The position numbers were made by a program, and so were the translations under genes. Of a DNA stretch of 64,000 nt, positions 47,226-57,554 are shown one piece after another. The first letter of the stretch is position 1. The number at the start of each line of letters is the position of its first letter. The DNA is from Sphingomonas lacunae (GTDB lineage: Bacteria > Pseudomonadota > Alphaproteobacteria > Sphingomonadales > Sphingomonadaceae), in NCBI RefSeq assembly GCF_012979535.1, contig NZ_CP053015.1, positions 682,001 through 746,000 on the forward strand. The letters are read 5' to 3'. Under the pieces are notes generated by a model. The model did no database searches. It saw nothing but the letters and a program-made list of their open reading frames with translations, and was not told where the DNA came from.

Positions 47226-49420
47226 CAGAAAGCCTGCCCCAGTGACACATAGACGCCTATGCGGCTATCACCCTGTTGCGGATTGACAGGGGTGCCGATG
47301 TCGACGCGGATCGGCCCGAAATTGCTGTGGTAGCGTACACCAATACCGGCACCGACGCGCAGATTGCCGATGCCTGGCAGGCTGCTGTCGGAAATGTTGC
47401 CGGCATCGATGAACGGCACCACGGCAAAGGGACCGATGCGGATGCGGGCTTCGGTTGCCACTTCCAACAGGCTTTTGCCGCCAATCGGGTCGCCATTGAT
47501 GTCGCGCGGCCCGACCTGTTGATAGCCATAGCCGCGCACCGAACTGCCACCACCTGCATAATAGCGGCGTGACGGAGCGATGGCGCTGGCCGGCGCCCCC
47601 CAGATGGTGCCGAGCCTGATTCGCCCGGCAAGCACCACATTTTGACCTGCGGGATGGTAATAGCTGCCATCCAACTGCCCGCGGACATAGCCAAATGCCT
47701 GCCCGCGGAACGACAGTTCGGGCGCCACCCGTGCGCTCAGGCGAAAGCCGCGGGTCGGATCGAGCAGATCATTCGACCGGTCATAGGTGACCACACCGTT
47801 GAGCCCGCCGATGAAATAGTCCCGCTCGACATCGGCATTGCGCAAAACGTCAAAGCCCCGTTCACGTGTCGCGATCAATTCGGTGCCCAGCGACCAGGTC
47901 CAGCGCTTCTGGAATATCAGGGTTGAGGTCCGTTCCCAACGCGCGGAAACTTGCGCGGTCTGTGCGTCAAAGGCGACGCGGGTCAGGTTGCTCGCCAATG
48001 CCTGCAAAGTCAGCACCCGGTCGCGGCGGCGGAAATTGTTGCGGCGAAACGTCACTGCGCCAAGCTGTTCCTGCGTGCCGAGAACGCCGCGCAGGATCAA
48101 CGCGCCTTCGGGCGGGAACAGGTTGCGATGTTCCCAGCTGGCTTCCGTCCGCAACCCCTCACCGGTGCTGTAACCGATTCCGCCAGCGACTGTCCGCAAC
48201 GGCCCCGGCGTCAGTTGCACCCGGGTATCGACCCGCTCCCCGTCCCCGCTGTCCACAGCGGCAATGTTGACCGACGCAACCAAACCGGTGGCGATCAGGG
48301 CACGGCGCAAATCTTCCAGATCGGAAGCGCGATACCATTGGCCAGGGTCGAACCGGGCAATCTGCTGGATGTGCCGGGCACCCAACAGGCCGCCGTCCTC
48401 GGCAATCACCCTGCCAAACCGCAGTCGCGGCCCCGGTGCCACAGGCTGATCGAGAACGCCGCTGCGCCGATCATGATCTATGGTCACCAACTCTTCGCCT
48501 ACCCGACCAAAAGGGTAGCCATTTTCGGCCATTTCAGATGCGAGCGTCGCCTGCGCCTTGATGATCGCATCGGCAATGATCGCCTCTCCGGGATCAATAC
48601 CGTAGGTGGGCGCCATTCGCGCGGCTTCTTGTGGCCCGGCATCTTCAAGCCCGGTCAGATTGACCGCCGAATAAACATAGCGCGGACCCGGCTGGAGCGA
48701 GAAAAGGATAAGGACGCGCTCTCCGTCGCGCCGCATTTCGGACACCAGGTTGGCGTCGTAAAAGCCCTCGTTGCGCACCATCTGGTCGAGCAAGGCGGTA
48801 TCTTCCTCAATCCGCCGGTTGATCTGGGCACCATTGGCGGGCTGACCTTCGCCCTGCCTCAGGACCGAAAGGCCGTCAAAACGGGCAACAATCCGGCGGG
48901 AGGGAATGACTTCAAAGCCTTCGAGACGGACAGAATAGCGCACCGCTTCAGTGCTGGTGATGTCCATCAGCGCATCTGGCTCGCCCGCCGCAAACGCACC
49001 GAGGCCGGCTGGCCCTTGGGCCACCATTTCGCGATCGGCACCGTCAGTCGGTGACAGGACAGGGTCAGCGTCCCCCGCGGCAAGGCCGGTGGGGACCTCA
49101 ACCGGGCCGCCCGCCGGATCCATGCCCGCAGCACTATCATCCTCCGCCTCGCCGGATGAGAGCAGTTCGAGCGGCGGCAGGGCGGGCAGCGGTGGCATTG
49201 GCGAATCAAGGTCAGGCCAGTCAACGCCAATATCCGGCATCGGTGCGAGGGGCGCATCCGGATCAAGCGCCGAAAAATCGCCATCATCGGCAATGGGAGG
49301 CAAGGGCGGCAGCACCTCCCCCTCCCCTTCACCAGGCTGTTCCTGGGCCTGCAGCACTGCCGCCTGCGACGCGAGCAGACAGGCCGACAGCGGAAGCAAA
49401 AGGCGCAAGACGGGGGGCAC
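47225..49420 (-). CDS. tamA: outer-membrane assembly protein TamA (Omp85 family)
   Basis: Omp85-family barrel partner of TamB. The protein has a signal peptide (MPPVLRLLLPLSACLLASQA), an acidic Pro-rich linker (about 25-125), POTRA-like domains, and a 16-strand barrel with the RGY lid motif in GGGSSVRGYGYQQVG. It ends in GVYVSLGQAF. The start I prefer is the GTG at 49420, which gives a clean signal peptide of a 731-aa protein; a TTG at 49570 would add 50 residues unlike a signal sequence. No in-frame ATG exists near the start. Confidence 0.9.
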   Translation of the reverse strand: MPPVLRLLLPLSACLLASQAAVLQAQEQPGEGEGEVLPPLPPIADDGDFSALDPDAPLAPMPDIGVDWPDLDSPMPPLPALPPLELLSSGEAEDDSAAGMDPAGGPVEVPTGLAAGDADPVLSPTDGADREMVAQGPAGLGAFAAGEPDALMDITSTEAVRYSVRLEGFEVIPSRRIVARFDGLSVLRQGEGQPANGAQINRRIEEDTALLDQMVRNEGFYDANLVSEMRRDGERVLILFSLQPGPRYVYSAVNLTGLEDAGPQEAARMAPTYGIDPGEAIIADAIIKAQATLASEMAENGYPFGRVGEELVTIDHDRRSGVLDQPVAPGPRLRFGRVIAEDGGLLGARHIQQIARFDPGQWYRASDLEDLRRALIATGLVASVNIAAVDSGDGERVDTRVQLTPGPLRTVAGGIGYSTGEGLRTEASWEHRNLFPPEGALILRGVLGTQEQLGAVTFRRNNFRRRDRVLTLQALASNLTRVAFDAQTAQVSARWERTSTLIFQKRWTWSLGTELIATRERGFDVLRNADVERDYFIGGLNGVVTYDRSNDLLDPTRGFRLSARVAPELSFRGQAFGYVRGQLDGSYYHPAGQNVVLAGRIRLGTIWGAPASAIAPSRRYYAGGGSSVRGYGYQQVGPRDINGDPIGGKSLLEVATEARIRIGPFAVVPFIDAGNISDSSLPGIGNLRVGAGIGVRYHSNFGPIRVDIGTPVNPQQGDSRIGVYVSLGQAF

Positions 49421-49574
49421 GTGACGGGGGCTGGGCACTGAACAGGCTGACCGCAATTGAAACCCGCCGGAAAGAGCCGACGCGGCAGGGCCTGTCTCGG
49501 CCAAAGCGGCGTTCAATTCAAGCCTTGGCCTGAAAACGGGATCAACGGTGCGACCGGCGGCCCTGACCAAGCGG

Positions 49575-49612
49575 TCAAAGACGAGCGCTCAAAGACGAGC
49601 GCTCAAAGACGA
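49575..49612. repeat. 14-base tandem repeat at the rcdA stop codon
   Basis: TCAAAGACGAGCGC occurs twice in tandem (49575-49588, 49589-49602) and a third, partial copy (49603-49612) forms the end of rcdA. On the minus strand each copy carries a TGA, 14 bases apart, so stops appear in all three frames after rcdA. Slippage or duplication is the simplest origin. Confidence 0.8.
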
Positions 49613-50133
49613 TTGGCCAATTGGTCGAGCATGATGTGAACCGGCGTCGGTACCGGCGCCACCGGCGTCAGTTGCGCCTCCTCGATCTGGCGCACCCGTT
49701 CATGCAACCGCAGGCTGGCTTCGATCAGATCCTGCGCCGCTGTCGGCAACTGGGCCAGCAAGGCCAGGTCGCAGTCAGGCGATTCACCAAGGCGATTAGT
49801 GGCCGATCCGGCTGATCCCGCCGGCAATTCACCTGCATGGATCGCACGCTGGGTCAAAAGCCAGGCAATGATGTGCATCAACCGCGTCGACAGGCGCAGT
49901 GATTCACAGGACAGGGCAATGCGCAGCGAAGGATCATGCCGGCCAGCCCAGTGAAACAGGCTGTCAGGATCGCGCTCCACACCGGCAGGCAGATCGTCAA
50001 AGGCGCTGGCCGATGCCTCATGACGGGTCCGGTCGAACCAGCCGCGCGCCTCATCCGCAAGGACAAGGGCTTCGGCATAGAGGGAATCGACCAGGGATTC
50101 GTGCAGGGTCAGGCTGGGGGCTGAAACAGCCAT
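49603..50133 (-). CDS. rcdA: DUF1465 / RcdA-type protease adaptor
   Basis: A 176-aa helical protein of the DUF1465 family; in Caulobacter RcdA is an adaptor that helps ClpXP degrade CtrA during the cell cycle. Length and three-helix-bundle pattern match (SLVDSLYAEALVLADEARGW, RLSTRLMHIIAWLLTQRAI, LIEASLRLHERVRQIEEAQL). The start is the ATG at 50133 (MAVSAPSLTLHES); the in-frame upstream part is Arg/Pro-rich and unlikely to be coding. Confidence 0.85.
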   Translation of the reverse strand: MAVSAPSLTLHESLVDSLYAEALVLADEARGWFDRTRHEASASAFDDLPAGVERDPDSLFHWAGRHDPSLRIALSCESLRLSTRLMHIIAWLLTQRAIHAGELPAGSAGSATNRLGESPDCDLALLAQLPTAAQDLIEASLRLHERVRQIEEAQLTPVAPVPTPVHIMLDQLANRL

Positions 50134-50316
50134 CGATTCTTCCTCGGTTGTTCCGGGCGTCACACCCTGCCTCCATGGCCGGGAAAAACGTCCGCTCGGA
50201 CCCATGCGGATCGCATGCGGTCCCATGGGCGGCAATCGAAGCACTCGCCGCACCTGTCCCAACATGGGACTCGTGCTAACCCACTTTGCAAACCATAGGG
50301 ATTTGGCGATGCCTGG

Positions 50317-50514
50317 TCAGGCGATGATGTCCGGCACCAGATTATCCTCGATCCAGCTGATCTCGTCCCGCAACCTGAGCTTGCGCTTCTTAAGGCGGGC
50401 AATGGCCAATTGATCCGGCATGGGCGTTTCATTGAGCGCCACGATCGCGCTGTCGAGGTCACGATGTTCGACACGCAGCAATTCCAGCCGTCGGGCGAGT
50501 TCCTCACGCGTCAT
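50317..50514 (-). CDS. YdcH-like DUF465 small protein (copy 1)
   Basis: A 65-aa coiled-coil-like protein of the DUF465 family: MTREELARRLELLRVEHRDL, then PMPDQLAIARLKKRKLRLRDEIS. The start at 50514 has AGGAAAGG upstream; the longer in-frame form to 50664 adds Arg-rich residues not seen in the family. Such proteins are common beside rcdA in alphaproteobacteria. Function unknown. Confidence 0.82.
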   Translation of the reverse strand: MTREELARRLELLRVEHRDLDSAIVALNETPMPDQLAIARLKKRKLRLRDEISWIEDNLVPDIIA

Positions 50515-50776
50515 CAACACACCTTTCCTGCGGCGGGGCCGCTTGCGCTTGACCCGCACGCCTGTCGCTGTCCCCGGCTGTATCGCATCCGGCATGGTCA
50601 CGCCAAGAGGGCCCGCGCAACACGGCTCGTCGCAGGCCACCATGCTTTCCTCCGAATTGACCAACTTTCAACGAGACAAGCGGGCCCGGCTGTGGTCCAC
50701 TGCTGACACGGCCAGTCATGTGCGGCCTGAGTCGGACCGCATCCATTCCTGGCCGAACAGGAAAGGGAATGCGCTT

Positions 50777-50950
50777 ATGAGCAAGTCCGTATCAGCCAAC
50801 ACCGCTCACCTTCAGGCTTTGGCCGCGCGCCATGCCGATCTGGAAGCACGGCTGGAAATGGAAACCCACCGTCCCCTGCCCGACAGCGCGGCTATCGCGC
50901 AACTCAAGAAGGCCAAGTTGCGCATCAAGGATGCGCTTGGCCAAAACTGA
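50777..50950 (+). CDS. YdcH-like DUF465 small protein (copy 2)
   Basis: A 57-aa protein, MSKSVSANTAHLQALAARHA then RPLPDSAAIAQLKKAKLRIKDAL, clearly a relative of the divergent copy 262 bases away: same order of a helix, a Pro-x-x-(D) turn and a Lys-rich helix. An AGGAAAGGG ribosome site lies upstream of the ATG at 50777. Function unknown. Confidence 0.8.
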   Translation: MSKSVSANTAHLQALAARHADLEARLEMETHRPLPDSAAIAQLKKAKLRIKDALGQN

Positions 50951-51103
50951 AGCGGGCCCTGCGTCGCCGGCCGCGGTCGGCGGCGCGCACGCCATCTCCG
51001 AACAGCGCGATATCATCCGGTCCGGCAAGACGCACTGGCATCACGGCATCATATTGGTGCAAGTGCGCATGAGCGACCGCTAGGCCGCCCGGCCATGTGG
51101 CGG

Positions 51104-51502
51104 TCAGAGGCGAATGATCGGCTTGCCATGCAACCGGGAGACAAATCGCCGGGGCGTTGACCCCGCAGCGGGAGCAGGGCGGACCTTGACCGGCTTGCGT
51201 ACCTGGTGTGGATCGATCGAGACATCAAAGGCCACGCCAAAGCGGCCATTCTGGGCCCAGACCACTCGTCCGGGCACCTGGCCGATATTGTCGAGGGTGA
51301 CTTTGACATTGTCACCGTTGACGAGTTCCAGCTTGCTGTCGACCAGCATGCCGCCCGACGACACATTGCGGACCACAACTTCGAAACCGTGGTTGATGCG
51401 CTCGCAAAACACCTGGGCTTTCATGAACATGCTGTCGCGGCGGGTTCCACGCAAAGCTACGTCGTCAGCCGTCAGCCCGGGGGGTGGCAAATCCATCTTC
51501 AT
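51104..51502 (-). CDS. PilZ domain protein
   Basis: A 132-aa PilZ-domain protein, a likely cyclic-di-GMP receptor. The two binding motifs are present: RGTRR (R-x3-R) and NVSSGGMLVDS (D/N-x-S-x2-G). The remaining beta-barrel pattern (VKVTLDNIGQVPGRVVWAQNG) and RFGVAFD fit. The ATG at 51502 has a GAGGA ribosome site; a longer version to 51574 is Pro-rich. The output partner is unknown. Confidence 0.88.
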   Translation of the reverse strand: MKMDLPPPGLTADDVALRGTRRDSMFMKAQVFCERINHGFEVVVRNVSSGGMLVDSKLELVNGDNVKVTLDNIGQVPGRVVWAQNGRFGVAFDVSIDPHQVRKPVKVRPAPAAGSTPRRFVSRLHGKPIIRL

Positions 51503-51651
51503 GGGGTGCAAATCCTCACTGTCAGGCGGGACAGGCCCTGACCCGTTCGGCAGGCGGGGGGGGGGGCGCATCACCGTCGTCCTGTTCTTACGCGAACAGT
51601 TTTAGGAGGAGGTTAAAATCGCGCCCACCAAAGTGGCAACGCAACGACAAC

Positions 51652-51677
51652 AGGATCAATCGTCAGGATCAATCGTC
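51652..51677. repeat. 13-base tandem repeat at the dksA stop codon
   Basis: AGGATCAATCGTC is present twice in tandem (51652-51664 and 51665-51677). The second copy contains the dksA stop (reverse TGA at 51669-51671) and the first repeats it 13 bases on in another frame. Confidence 0.8.
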
Positions 51678-52148
51678 GCGCGACACGCGTTCATTGCGCT
51701 CATGGCGCTCCTGCGCCTCCAGCGTCATGGTGGCAATGGGCCGCGCGATCAGCCGGCCGATGGAAATAGGCTCGCCGGTGACTTCGCAATAGCCATATTC
51801 CCCTTCGTCAATCCGGCGCAGCGCCGCATCAATCTTGGCGATCAACTTGCGCTGACGATCACGGGTGCGCAACTCGATCGCCCAGTCAGTCTCGCTGGAA
51901 GCGCGATCGGTCAGATCCGGCTCACGCAAGGGGCCGTCCTGGAGGCTGGCGAGCGTCAACTCCGATTCTGCGACAATGCTCTTCTTCCAGTCGGTCAACA
52001 ATCTGCGGAAAAACGCCAGCTGCTGCGGATTCATGAACTCTTCGTCGTCGCTCGGGACATAGCCCGCGCGATCAACAAGGGGGCCGTCCAGCGCGGCCAG
52101 TATCGGCGATTTTCCGGTCTCAGTGCCGGACTCGGTGGAGGATGGCAT
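51669..52148 (-). CDS. dksA: DksA/TraR family RNA polymerase-binding protein, zinc-finger degraded
   Basis: Secondary-channel regulator that works with ppGpp on RNA polymerase. The 159-aa protein starts MPSSTESGTETGKSPI behind AGGAGCGA. A coiled-coil region (about 50-110) is followed by the finger region YGYCEVTGEPISIGRLIARP and TLEAQERHER. Only the first of four zinc-ligand cysteines of E. coli DksA remains, so zinc binding is unlikely; many alphaproteobacterial members show this change. Confidence 0.9.
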   Translation of the reverse strand: MPSSTESGTETGKSPILAALDGPLVDRAGYVPSDDEEFMNPQQLAFFRRLLTDWKKSIVAESELTLASLQDGPLREPDLTDRASSETDWAIELRTRDRQRKLIAKIDAALRRIDEGEYGYCEVTGEPISIGRLIARPIATMTLEAQERHERNERVSRDD

Positions 52149-52560
52149 TCGCGATTCGCTCCTGATACACATTGTTCACAAAGGGAAATTCCTTCCCCTT
52201 GCCTCGCCGGCGGCACCGCAGGGCGTCGCAACCGGGACCTGGCGCGCCTATAGCAGACCGCTTGCCCGCCGCAAGCACGGCAAACAAAGCCAGGATGATG
52301 CTGCCATTTTGGCAGGAATCGTATTGTAATGGGACAGTCTGTCCCGAATCCGGCCAGAACCCGGGTCATGCGAGGCTTTTGGTAACGCTGCCATGGTTAA
52401 AGCCGTTGCATCCATCGCATGCTTCTGCCCATGACTGGACAGTGCCGACAAATTGTCTGTGGTGACCCATGAAAAGGGCGACCGGTCAACTAGGCGGCGG
52501 ACGCGGTGACTGTTTCATGATTGCGGGCCGGGATGGACCCGCGAACATAGGATGAATGAT
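52149..52560. other. 412-base non-coding stretch upstream of the repeat protein
   Basis: No open frame here looks coding. It holds the dksA leader (minus strand) and the upstream region of the repeat-protein gene (plus strand), including the palindrome listed separately. I found no convincing -35/-10 pair; a TGG...TTGCA pair at about 52394-52410 resembles a sigma-54 site but its spacing is one base too long. Confidence 0.7.
52331..52345. promoter_or_regulatory. perfect palindrome, possible operator
   Basis: GGGACA-GTC-TGTCCC is a perfect 6-base inverted repeat around a 3-base centre, about 215 bases upstream of the repeat-protein start and 180 bases upstream of dksA. The form suits binding of a dimeric regulator. 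The regulator is unknown. Confidence 0.45.
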
Positions 52561-54066
<1,506 letters not shown>

Positions 54067-54116
54067 TATCCATCGCACCCTTCGGGGCGGCGGTCCGGCC
54101 AATATGGTCAGGTTCT

Positions 54117-54148
54117 GGGGTGATCGTCGGGGGGCGGTCACCCCTTTC
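54117..54148 (+). terminator. terminator after the repeat-protein gene
   Basis: GGGGTGA (54117-54123) pairs with TCACCCC (54138-54144) around a G-rich 14-base loop, followed by TTTC. It lies about 50 bases after the stop and before serS. Confidence 0.6.
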
Positions 54149-54221
54149 GCTTGGCGAAGGCACGGGCCGGCGACGCTACAAGCAGCTTGCGCCGAACGGC
54201 CTCACCCGATAGCGCGCCTCC

Positions 54222-55496
54222 ATGCACGACATACGTTTCATCCGGGACAATCCCGCTGCCTTTGACGCAGGCCTCGCCAAGCGCGGGCTCGCCCCCCTGG
54301 CTGCCACTCTGATCGATCAGGATGCCGCCTATCGCGCGCTGCTGACCGATGCGCAAAATGGCCAGGCCCGCCGCAACGAGGCCTCCAAGGCCATTGGCGC
54401 TGCCAAGGCCGCCAAGGACGAGGTCACCGCCGCCGCGCTGATGGCCGAGGTTGCCGAATTGAAGACCCGCCTGCCAACGCTCGAAGCCGAAGCCGAAACT
54501 TTGGGTGCTGCGCTGCGTGACCAGCTGGCCGCCATCCCCAACCTCCCCGCCGATGATGTGCCCGAAGGCGAGGATGAAGCCGGCAATGCAGAGGTCAGCC
54601 GCTGGGGCACGCCGCGCACATTTGAGTTCACACCCCGCGAACACGCAGATTTCGCCCCGGCACTCGGCCTCGACTTCGAAACAGCCGCTAAAATGTCCGG
54701 TGCCCGCTTTGCTTTCCTGCGGGGGCAGATGGCGCGGCTGGAACGGGCGCTCGGCCAGTTCATGCTCGATAACGCCACCGCTGCCGGTTACACCGAATGC
54801 GCCACCCCCTTGATGGTGCGCGACGATGCCGCCTTTGGCACCACCCAGCTGCCCAAATTCCGCGAAGACCTGTTCCAGACGACCGATGGCCGCTGGCTGA
54901 TCTCGACCAGCGAGATGAGCCTGACCAACGCGGTGCGCGACCAGATCATCCCTGAATCCGACTTCCCGATCCGCATGACCGCGCTGACCCCCTGCTTCCG
55001 TTCCGAAGCCGGGTCCGCCGGACGCGACACGCGCGGCTATATCCGCCAGCACCAGTTCTGGAAGGTTGAACTTGTCTCGATCGTCCGCCCTGAGGACAGC
55101 GACGCCGAACTGGAACGCAAGACCCGCACGGCGGAGTCGGTGCTGGAGGCGCTGGGCCTGCCCTATCGCAAGATGCTGCTGTGCTCGGGAGACATGGGCT
55201 TTGCCGCGCGCAAGACCTATGATCTCGAAGTCTGGCTGCCCGGCCAGGGCGCCTATCGCGAAATCAGCTCCTGCTCCAACTGCGGGGAGTTCCAGGCACG
55301 GCGCATGAACAGCCGTTACCGGCCAGAGGGCAGCAAGGGCACCGAATTTGTCCACACGCTCAACGGCTCCGGCCTCGCCGTCGGCCGCACGCTGGTGGCA
55401 GTACTCGAAAATTACCAGCAGGCCGACGGCAGTGTCATCATTCCTGACGCCCTGCGCCCCTATATGGGCGGGATCGACCGCCTGACCCCTGCCTGA
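54222..55496 (+). CDS. serS: seryl-tRNA synthetase
   Basis: Class II synthetase charging tRNA-Ser. The 424-aa protein has an N-terminal coiled-coil arm (about 25-110) that grips the tRNA variable arm. Catalytic motifs are visible: [31 protein letters not shown] (motif 2) and [19 protein letters not shown] (motif 3), followed by the usual DALRPYMGG end. Start of a plus-strand run with surE 16 bases downstream. Confidence 0.97.
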   Translation: MHDIRFIRDNPAAFDAGLAKRGLAPLAATLIDQDAAYRALLTDAQNGQARRNEASKAIGAAKAAKDEVTAAALMAEVAELKTRLPTLEAEAETLGAALRDQLAAIPNLPADDVPEGEDEAGNAEVSRWGTPRTFEFTPREHADFAPALGLDFETAAKMSGARFAFLRGQMARLERALGQFMLDNATAAGYTECATPLMVRDDAAFGTTQLPKFREDLFQTTDGRWLISTSEMSLTNAVRDQIIPESDFPIRMTALTPCFRSEAGSAGRDTRGYIRQHQFWKVELVSIVRPEDSDAELERKTRTAESVLEALGLPYRKMLLCSGDMGFAARKTYDLEVWLPGQGAYREISSCSNCGEFQARRMNSRYRPEGSKGTEFVHTLNGSGLAVGRTLVAVLENYQQADGSVIIPDALRPYMGGIDRLTPA

Positions 55497-55512
55497 AAGA
55501 CCAATCAGCCAA

Positions 55513-56286
55513 ATGCGCATCCTGCTGACCAATGATGATGGCTATCACGCCCCCGGCCTATCCGTACTGGAAGCGATTGCCGCGACCCTGTCTGATGACA
55601 TCTGGGTTTGCGCCCCGGCGGAGGAACAGTCAGGCGCCGGCCATTCACTGACCCTGTCGCGGCCGGTCCGTGTCCGCCAGCATGGGCCGAAGCGCTTCTC
55701 GGTCGCCGGCACACCCACCGACAGTGTGATGATGGCCATCGGCGAGCTGATGGATTCGCCCCCCGACCTCATCCTCTCGGGCGTCAATCGCGGTGCCAAT
55801 CTCGGCGATGACGTGACCTACTCAGGCACTGTCTCCGCTGCCATCGAAGGGACGCTCGCCGGCATCCGCTCGATTGCACTGAGCCAGGTCTATGCCAGCG
55901 AGGGACTGGCCGACAACGTACCGTTCGCGGCCGCCGAGGCATGGGGCGCCAAGGTTCTCGCTCCGCTCATCGACATGGATTTTGCCAAGCGGACCCTCGT
56001 CAACATCAACTTCCCGGCCATCGACCCCACAGACATCAAGGGCGTGCGGGTCGTCCGTCAGGGCTTCCATGATTATGCCCGCGGCAGCATCGTCAAGGGC
56101 ATCGATCCGCGCGGCTACCCCTATTACTGGTTTGGCCTGCATGGCGTGGAGCATACACCGGGGCATGACACCGATCTGGAAGCGATCAGCGACGGCTATA
56201 TCGCCGTGACCCCTTTGCAGGTGGATCTGACCCACAGCCATTCGCTTGACCGGCTGGCTGACCGGCTCAAGGGGCTGATGGGCTAA
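55513..56286 (+). CDS. surE: 5'/3'-nucleotidase SurE
   Basis: Metal-dependent survival-protein phosphatase acting on nucleoside monophosphates. The 257-aa protein begins MRILLTNDDGYHAPGL with the metal-binding D8-D9 pair. It has the metal-binding Ser in EEQSGAGHSLT and the Asn motif SGVNRGANLGDDVTYSGTV. The pair surE and an NlpD-like gene is conserved in many proteobacteria. Confidence 0.95.
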   Translation: MRILLTNDDGYHAPGLSVLEAIAATLSDDIWVCAPAEEQSGAGHSLTLSRPVRVRQHGPKRFSVAGTPTDSVMMAIGELMDSPPDLILSGVNRGANLGDDVTYSGTVSAAIEGTLAGIRSIALSQVYASEGLADNVPFAAAEAWGAKVLAPLIDMDFAKRTLVNINFPAIDPTDIKGVRVVRQGFHDYARGSIVKGIDPRGYPYYWFGLHGVEHTPGHDTDLEAISDGYIAVTPLQVDLTHSHSLDRLADRLKGLMG

Positions 56287-56367
56287 ACCCGGTCCCATCA
56301 ACATCCCGGCTGGCATTGTCTGTCGCTTTGCGGCATGATTCGTCGCATGGGGAGCAAAGGGCGCTTC

Positions 56368-57510
56368 ATGACATGGGGTCGATACGGGCTGCTGGTCGCC
56401 ACCGGCTTGCTGCTGAGCGCCTGTGCCTCGCGGCCAGCCAACACCGATTTGTTCGGTCGTCCCCTGACCCCCGGGGACAGTGCCCGGCCCGCTCCGATAC
56501 CACCTGGACAAGCCGCGACCGACCGGCCCCCGGCTGCCCCCGGCATCGACAGCGACCTGCCACCCGTCGGCAGCGGCGGCATCCGCCCGGTCGACATACC
56601 CCGCTCGACGCCCGGCGCACCTACCGCTGCGGCGCCCTGGACCCCGGCCCCGGTCACCCCCAGCGCGCGGGAAGTTGCCGCCTCCAACTATGTCGTTGCA
56701 CCGGGCGATACGCTGCGCGGGATAGGCAATCGCACCGGCGCCGGTTCGGAAGCCATTGCTGCCGCCAATGCGTTGGAGCCGCCCTATGTCGTCCGGGTCG
56801 GCCAGCGGCTGACCATTCCCGCCGGTCGCTATCATGAAGTGATGCCAGGACAGAGCGGCATCGCCATTGCCCGTGCCTATGGTGTCAGCTGGGCCGCGCT
56901 GATCGAGGAAAACGGGCTTGTAGAACCCTATGTGCTGCGCGTTGGCCAGCGCTTGCGGCTGCCGGATAGCGGCGCGCCCGCCCGCCCGCGCACAATCGAG
57001 GAACAGGCGCAGGCCTTTCACCTCGATATTGAAGGGATCATGGCCGGCAACCAGCCCGCCACACCGGCAGTGGGCACCGCTGGCCGACCCTCAACACCCG
57101 CAACCCCCGGCAGTCCGCCGGCCACCGGTCCGGGCCGCTTCGCTTGGCCGCTGACGGGAACACTGCTGCAACGCTTTGGTCCGGCGGGCAATGGCCGGGT
57201 GAATGACGGCATCAATATCGCTGCGGCCCCCGGCACGCCGGTCCGGGCAACAGCGGCAGGCATTGTCACCTATGCCGGCAACGAAATTGCGCTGTTCGGC
57301 GGACTGATCCTCATCGACCATGGCGGCGGCTGGACCAGCGCCTATGCCCACCTCGATCAGCTCGGCGTCACCGTCGGTCAATCGGTGCGCGCCGGACAGG
57401 TCATCGCCACCTCGGGTGAGAGTGGACAGGTCCCGCAACCCCAGCTCCATTTCGAAATCCGCCGCGACCGCCGCCCGGTCGATCCGCTCAGGCAATTGCC
57501 ACCGCGATAG
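56368..57510 (+). CDS. NlpD-like LysM/LytM lipoprotein with inactive peptidase site
   Basis: A 380-aa outer-membrane-type lipoprotein. The signal peptide ends LLSAC with C19 as the lipid site. Two LysM modules follow (about 105-155 and 157-200), then a C-terminal LytM/M23 domain. The catalytic residues are missing: HxxxD reads NDGIN, and the first His of HxH is Gln (QLHFE). Inactive LytM proteins of this type (NlpD, EnvC) activate amidases at division. The ATG at 56368 has AAAGGG just upstream; 56335 and 56347 are alternatives. Linked to surE as usual. Confidence 0.88.
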   Translation: MTWGRYGLLVATGLLLSACASRPANTDLFGRPLTPGDSARPAPIPPGQAATDRPPAAPGIDSDLPPVGSGGIRPVDIPRSTPGAPTAAAPWTPAPVTPSAREVAASNYVVAPGDTLRGIGNRTGAGSEAIAAANALEPPYVVRVGQRLTIPAGRYHEVMPGQSGIAIARAYGVSWAALIEENGLVEPYVLRVGQRLRLPDSGAPARPRTIEEQAQAFHLDIEGIMAGNQPATPAVGTAGRPSTPATPGSPPATGPGRFAWPLTGTLLQRFGPAGNGRVNDGINIAAAPGTPVRATAAGIVTYAGNEIALFGGLILIDHGGGWTSAYAHLDQLGVTVGQSVRAGQVIATSGESGQVPQPQLHFEIRRDRRPVDPLRQLPPR

Positions 57511-57554
57511 CTGAAGGTTGACACCTGCCGCCCGGCCCACGACATTCCTTCTCA

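Noticed and set aside
52394..52410. A possible sigma-54 promoter upstream of the PEP-CTERM-like gene.
   Set aside because: The GG to GC spacing is 11 rather than 10 bases, which sigma-54 does not normally tolerate.
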